Assembly: GCA_014647935.1 (NCBI GenBank)
Contig: BMQD01000031.1
Span: 1-50,200 of the forward strand
DNA: 50,200 nucleotides
Direction: 5' to 3'
Origin: Planomonospora parontospora
Lineage (GTDB): Bacteria > Actinomycetota > Actinomycetes > Streptosporangiales > Streptosporangiaceae
Shown: positions 47,434-50,200 of the stretch, in pieces
Position numbering within the stretch: position 1 is the first letter of the stretch
Layout: each line of letters starts with the position of its first letter
Position numbers and translations under genes: made by a program
Notes under the pieces: model-generated
The model's input: only the letters and a program-made list of their open reading frames with translations
Told to the model about the DNA's origin: nothing
Database searches by the model: none

Positions 47434-47638
47434 GCGTGACCAGATCCTTCCAGGCGCGGCGGCGAACCCGTTCACGGGAGCGTGTCCATATTGAAGCCGA
47501 TGCGAAGCTTTCGTGCCAGCCGCCTGTCTCGCCGCTGACCTGGGAGAGCGGTCTTGCTCAGGCGGTGTGGACGGGCATGGGACATGTCATAATCTGCCGA
47601 CGGTCGGGGGCTTATGTGTTCTTTACCCTGGAGGGGCA
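47434..47638. promoter_or_regulatory. Divergent promoter region between the Wzy operon and the PKD protein gene
   Basis: On the minus strand CAATAT (47493-47488) is a candidate -10 for the Wzy operon. On the plus strand CATAAT (47588-47593) is a 5/6 -10 match for the PKD gene and abuts the palindrome GACATGTC (47581-47588). The leader to ATG 47639 contains GGAGGGG. No riboswitch class was recognised. Confidence 0.5.
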
Positions 47639-50200
47639 ATGAGGGGACGTAGACACGCCTCCGCAGCATGGATCGCGGTGTCGGCAATCTTACTTCTCGT
47701 ATGGAGCGGTCCAGCGCTGGCCGTGCAGCACCCGCAGGACCGCGTCGTCTCCGCGGACCCGGCGAACTTCACGCCGCACGCCCTGGACGGCAGGGTCAAC
47801 GCCGTCGTCCAGATCGGCAACCGGATCTTCGTGGGCGGCAGCTTCACCCAGGTCCGCGAGTGGGACGACCAGACCGTGCAGACCCGCAACAGGCTCTTCT
47901 CCTTCAACGCCTCGACGGGCCGCCTGGACGCGGCCTTCGCGCCGAACATGAGCGGTGAGGTCGAGGCGCTGCTGCCGGCTCCCGACGGTCAGTCGATCTA
48001 CGTCGGCGGCGCCTTCGGGCAGGTCAACGGGGCCACCAACCGGGTGCTGACCCGGCTCGACGTGGCGAACGGGCAGGTGCTGCCGGGCTTCACCCCGTCG
48101 CTCAGCGCGCGGGTGCTCGACATGCGGCTGGCGGGGGGCCGGCTGTACGTCGGCGGCGCCTTCGCGACCGTGAGCGGCACGCCGCAGGCCGCCCTGGCGA
48201 CCCTCGACCCCGACACCGGCGCGCGCGACCCGTTCGTGGACCTGGCCTTCGCCGGGACGCAGAACGGCGGCACCACGCAGATCCTCAAGCTCGACGTCAC
48301 GCCGGACGAGTCGCGCCTGGTGGCGGTCGGCAACTTCGCCACCGTCGGCGGGCAGAACCGCCGGCAGATCGTCCAGCTCGACCTGACCGGCGAGAGCGCC
48401 GAGCCGGCGGACTGGCACACCGCCCGCTACGAGGCCGCCTGCTCCAGCTCCTTCAACACCTACATGCGCGACGTGGACTACTCGCCGGACGGCCGGTTCT
48501 TCGTGGTGACGACGACGGGCGCCTACGCGGGCGGCCCGCCCAAGCTCTGCGACACCCACGCGCGCTGGGAGACCTACGCCTCGGGCTCGAACCTCAACCC
48601 GACCTGGGTCAACTACACCGGCGGCGACACCAGCTACGCGGTGTCCGTGACCCCGCAGGCGGTCTACGTCGGCGGCCACTTCCGCTGGGCCAACAACCCG
48701 TTCCGGGGCGACGCCGCCGGTCCCGGGGCCGTCTCCCGGCCGGGCCTCGCGGCCCTCGACCCGGTCAACGGCGTCCCGCTGACCTGGAACCCGACCCGGA
48801 CGCTCGGGGTCGGCGTGTTCGACCTGACCGCGACCGCGCAGGGGCTGTGGGTCGGCAGCGACACCGACCGCATCGGCAACTGGGAGTACCACGCCAGACT
48901 GGCCATGTTCCCGCTGTCGGGCGGCGCGGTCGTGCAGCCGCCGTTCGCCGGCGTCCTGCCGGCGGACCTGTACCAGCTCGGCGCGGGCGAGACCGCCACG
49001 GACACCGTCCAGCGCCGCTCCTACGACGGGACCGCGCTCGGCGCCGTCCAGCCCGTGGGCGCCGGAGGGACGGCCTGGTCGGGGGCGCGGGGCGCCTTCA
49101 TGCTCAGCGGGCGGCTCTACACCCCGTGGTCGGACGGGAGGCTCTACCGCCGGACCTTCGACGGCACCACGTTCGGGGCGGCCGCCGAGGTCCCCCTGAA
49201 CGGCCTGACCGACTTCGCCGCCGACATGCAGAACATGACCGGCGTGTTCTACGCCCACGGCCGGCTCTACTTCACCCGCAGCGGCCAGTCCTCGCTCTAC
49301 TACCGGGGCTTCACGGCCGAGAGCGAGATCGTCGGGGCCCAGCGCTTCACCGCGAGCGGCAGCGTGGCCGGCGTCGACTTCAGCCGGGTCGGCGGCATGT
49401 TCCTGTCCGGGGACAAGCTCTACTTCACCGATCGCCTCGACGGCCGCCTGCTCCGGGCCGACTTCGTGAACGGCGCTCCGGTGGCCGGCACGGCCACCGT
49501 CCTCAGCGGCCCGGCCGTGGACGGCGCCGACTGGCGCCAGCGCGCCCTGTTCATGTTCGCCGGGGCCGGGACCGCGGCGCCCAACGCCGCTCCGGTGGCG
49601 GAGCTGGTGCCGGAGTGCGAGGAGCTGACCTGCACCTTCCGCAACACGGGTTCGCGGGACCCCGACGGCACGGTGGTCGCGACGAGCTGGACGTTCGGCG
49701 GCGGCGGCGGTGCGTCGGGCGCCGTGGTGCGGCACGCCTTCCCGGGCAGCGGCACGTATCCGGTGACGGTGACGGTGACCGACGACCGGGGCGCGACGGC
49801 CTCGGCGACGGCGAACGTGACGGTGCAGGGCGCCAACCAGCCGCCGGTGGCGGACTTCGCGGCGACCTGCGACCAGCTGGCCTGCTCGTTCGACGCCAAC
49901 CCGTCGAGCGACCCCGACGGATCGGTCACCGCGTACGCGTGGGAGTTCGGTGACGGCGCCACCGCCACCGGGGTGACCGCGTCGCACGCCTACGCCGCCG
50001 CGGGCGCCTACCCGGTCAAGCTCTCGGTGACCGACGACCGCGGGGTGACCGTCTCGGTCACCAAGGACATCTCGGTCGTGCAGCCGTCCACCGGGGTCGA
50101 GTTCGTCGGATCGGCGGCGTCCAACGCCAACGTGACGACGCACTCGGTGACGGTGCCGGGGCAGGTGGCCGGCGGTGACGGGCTGCTGCTGTTCATGACG
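47639..50200 (+). CDS. Large secreted beta-propeller/PKD-domain protein (truncated by window end)
   Basis: At least 854 aa and still open at the right edge. Signal peptide: RRHASAAWIAVSAILLLVWS then GPALA. The N-terminal 600 residues repeat a Y/F-V-G-G-x-F-x-x-V-x-G motif (IFVGGSFTQV, IYVGGAFGQVNG, LYVGGAFATVSG, AVGNFATVGG, VYVGGHFRW), a delta-60/NHL-like propeller. Two PKD domains follow at about 649-735 and 736-820 (APVAELVPECEELTCTFRNT, TSWTFGGG; PPVADFAATCDQLACSFDAN, YAWEFGDGATATGV), each with a C-x5-C pair. The last part (VEFVGSAASNANVTTHSVTV) begins another beta domain. Probably an adhesive or matrix protein. GGAGGGG precedes ATG 47639. Confidence 0.85.
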   Translation, partial: MRGRRHASAAWIAVSAILLLVWSGPALAVQHPQDRVVSADPANFTPHALDGRVNAVVQIGNRIFVGGSFTQVREWDDQTVQTRNRLFSFNASTGRLDAAFAPNMSGEVEALLPAPDGQSIYVGGAFGQVNGATNRVLTRLDVANGQVLPGFTPSLSARVLDMRLAGGRLYVGGAFATVSGTPQAALATLDPDTGARDPFVDLAFAGTQNGGTTQILKLDVTPDESRLVAVGNFATVGGQNRRQIVQLDLTGESAEPADWHTARYEAACSSSFNTYMRDVDYSPDGRFFVVTTTGAYAGGPPKLCDTHARWETYASGSNLNPTWVNYTGGDTSYAVSVTPQAVYVGGHFRWANNPFRGDAAGPGAVSRPGLAALDPVNGVPLTWNPTRTLGVGVFDLTATAQGLWVGSDTDRIGNWEYHARLAMFPLSGGAVVQPPFAGVLPADLYQLGAGETATDTVQRRSYDGTALGAVQPVGAGGTAWSGARGAFMLSGRLYTPWSDGRLYRRTFDGTTFGAAAEVPLNGLTDFAADMQNMTGVFYAHGRLYFTRSGQSSLYYRGFTAESEIVGAQRFTASGSVAGVDFSRVGGMFLSGDKLYFTDRLDGRLLRADFVNGAPVAGTATVLSGPAVDGADWRQRALFMFAGAGTAAPNAAPVAELVPECEELTCTFRNTGSRDPDGTVVATSWTFGGGGGASGAVVRHAFPGSGTYPVTVTVTDDRGATASATANVTVQGANQPPVADFAATCDQLACSFDANPSSDPDGSVTAYAWEFGDGATATGVTASHAYAAAGAYPVKLSVTDDRGVTVSVTKDISVVQPSTGVEFVGSAASNANVTTHSVTVPGQVAGGDGLLLFMT

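Noticed and set aside
47476-47638. A possible cyclic-di-AMP or other riboswitch in the PKD gene leader
   Set aside because: No conserved riboswitch core could be matched by eye; the leader is short and holds only a promoter-like box and ribosome-binding site.
47690-50143. An 817-residue open frame antisense to the propeller/PKD gene
   Set aside because: Its translation is Arg/Gly/Ala/Val-rich with no domain, while the plus strand carries a signal peptide and clear PKD motifs.

Overview
This is about 50 kb of very GC-rich DNA from an actinomycete chromosome. The evidence is near-universal G/C at third codon positions, GTG and TTG starts, many ATGA/GTGA overlaps, tight divergent gene pairs and many apparently leaderless genes. 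The gene content (a conservon-type sensor gene with DUF742, XRE/flavoprotein pairs, a RepSA-type replication initiator remnant) fits Streptosporangiales or Streptomycetales. I cannot name a genus from the sequence alone. No rRNA, tRNA, CRISPR array or intact transposase was seen.

Left part (1-3.1 kb): a small accessory island. An XRE regulator and a flavoprotein form an operon. Beside them lies the 3' remnant of an actinobacterial integrative-plasmid replication initiator, then a RelE/HigB-type toxin and XRE antitoxin operon whose toxin start codon lies inside an 18-bp perfect palindrome.

Middle part (3.1-31.8 kb): mostly ordinary regulatory and housekeeping-accessory genes in one- or two-gene units. 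AraC plus a RibD/DHFR-like reductase; a secreted alpha/beta hydrolase divergent from a NarL-type two-component system; a degraded DUF7144 gene; a DUF6891 protein; TetR plus a short-chain dehydrogenase with paired candidate operators; a quinone oxidoreductase; a DUF2306-like membrane protein; a second NarL-type two-component system; a secreted SH3-like protein; a pentapeptide-repeat protein; an FAD monooxygenase divergent from PadR; a GH16 glucanase; a CPBP protease; a glycolipid-binding-like protein; a Nudix hydrolase; two acetyltransferases; an incomplete conservon (sensor kinase plus DUF742 only); a SWIM-finger protein overlapping an orphan barstar; EamA plus GntR with a candidate GntR operator in the promoter.

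Right part (about 32-50.2 kb): a coherent exopolysaccharide locus of the Wzx/Wzy type. It has an initiating polyprenyl-phosphate sugar-phosphate transferase (32.3 kb); a five-gene minus-strand operon of Wzz-like protein with a degenerate tyrosine-kinase domain, Wzx flippase, ParB-like/methyltransferase fusion, seven-repeat RCC1 lipoprotein and GH26 glycosidase; a plus-strand PssD/PssE (Alg14/Alg13-like) glycosyltransferase pair; a second five-gene minus-strand operon of Wzy-like polymerase, APH-like kinase, sulfotransferase, second Wzz-like protein and GT2 transferase; and a large secreted beta-propeller/PKD protein running off the right edge. The set predicts a sulfated, possibly methylated surface or secreted polysaccharide with its own trimming enzyme and extracellular scaffold proteins. 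This is the most interesting part of the window.
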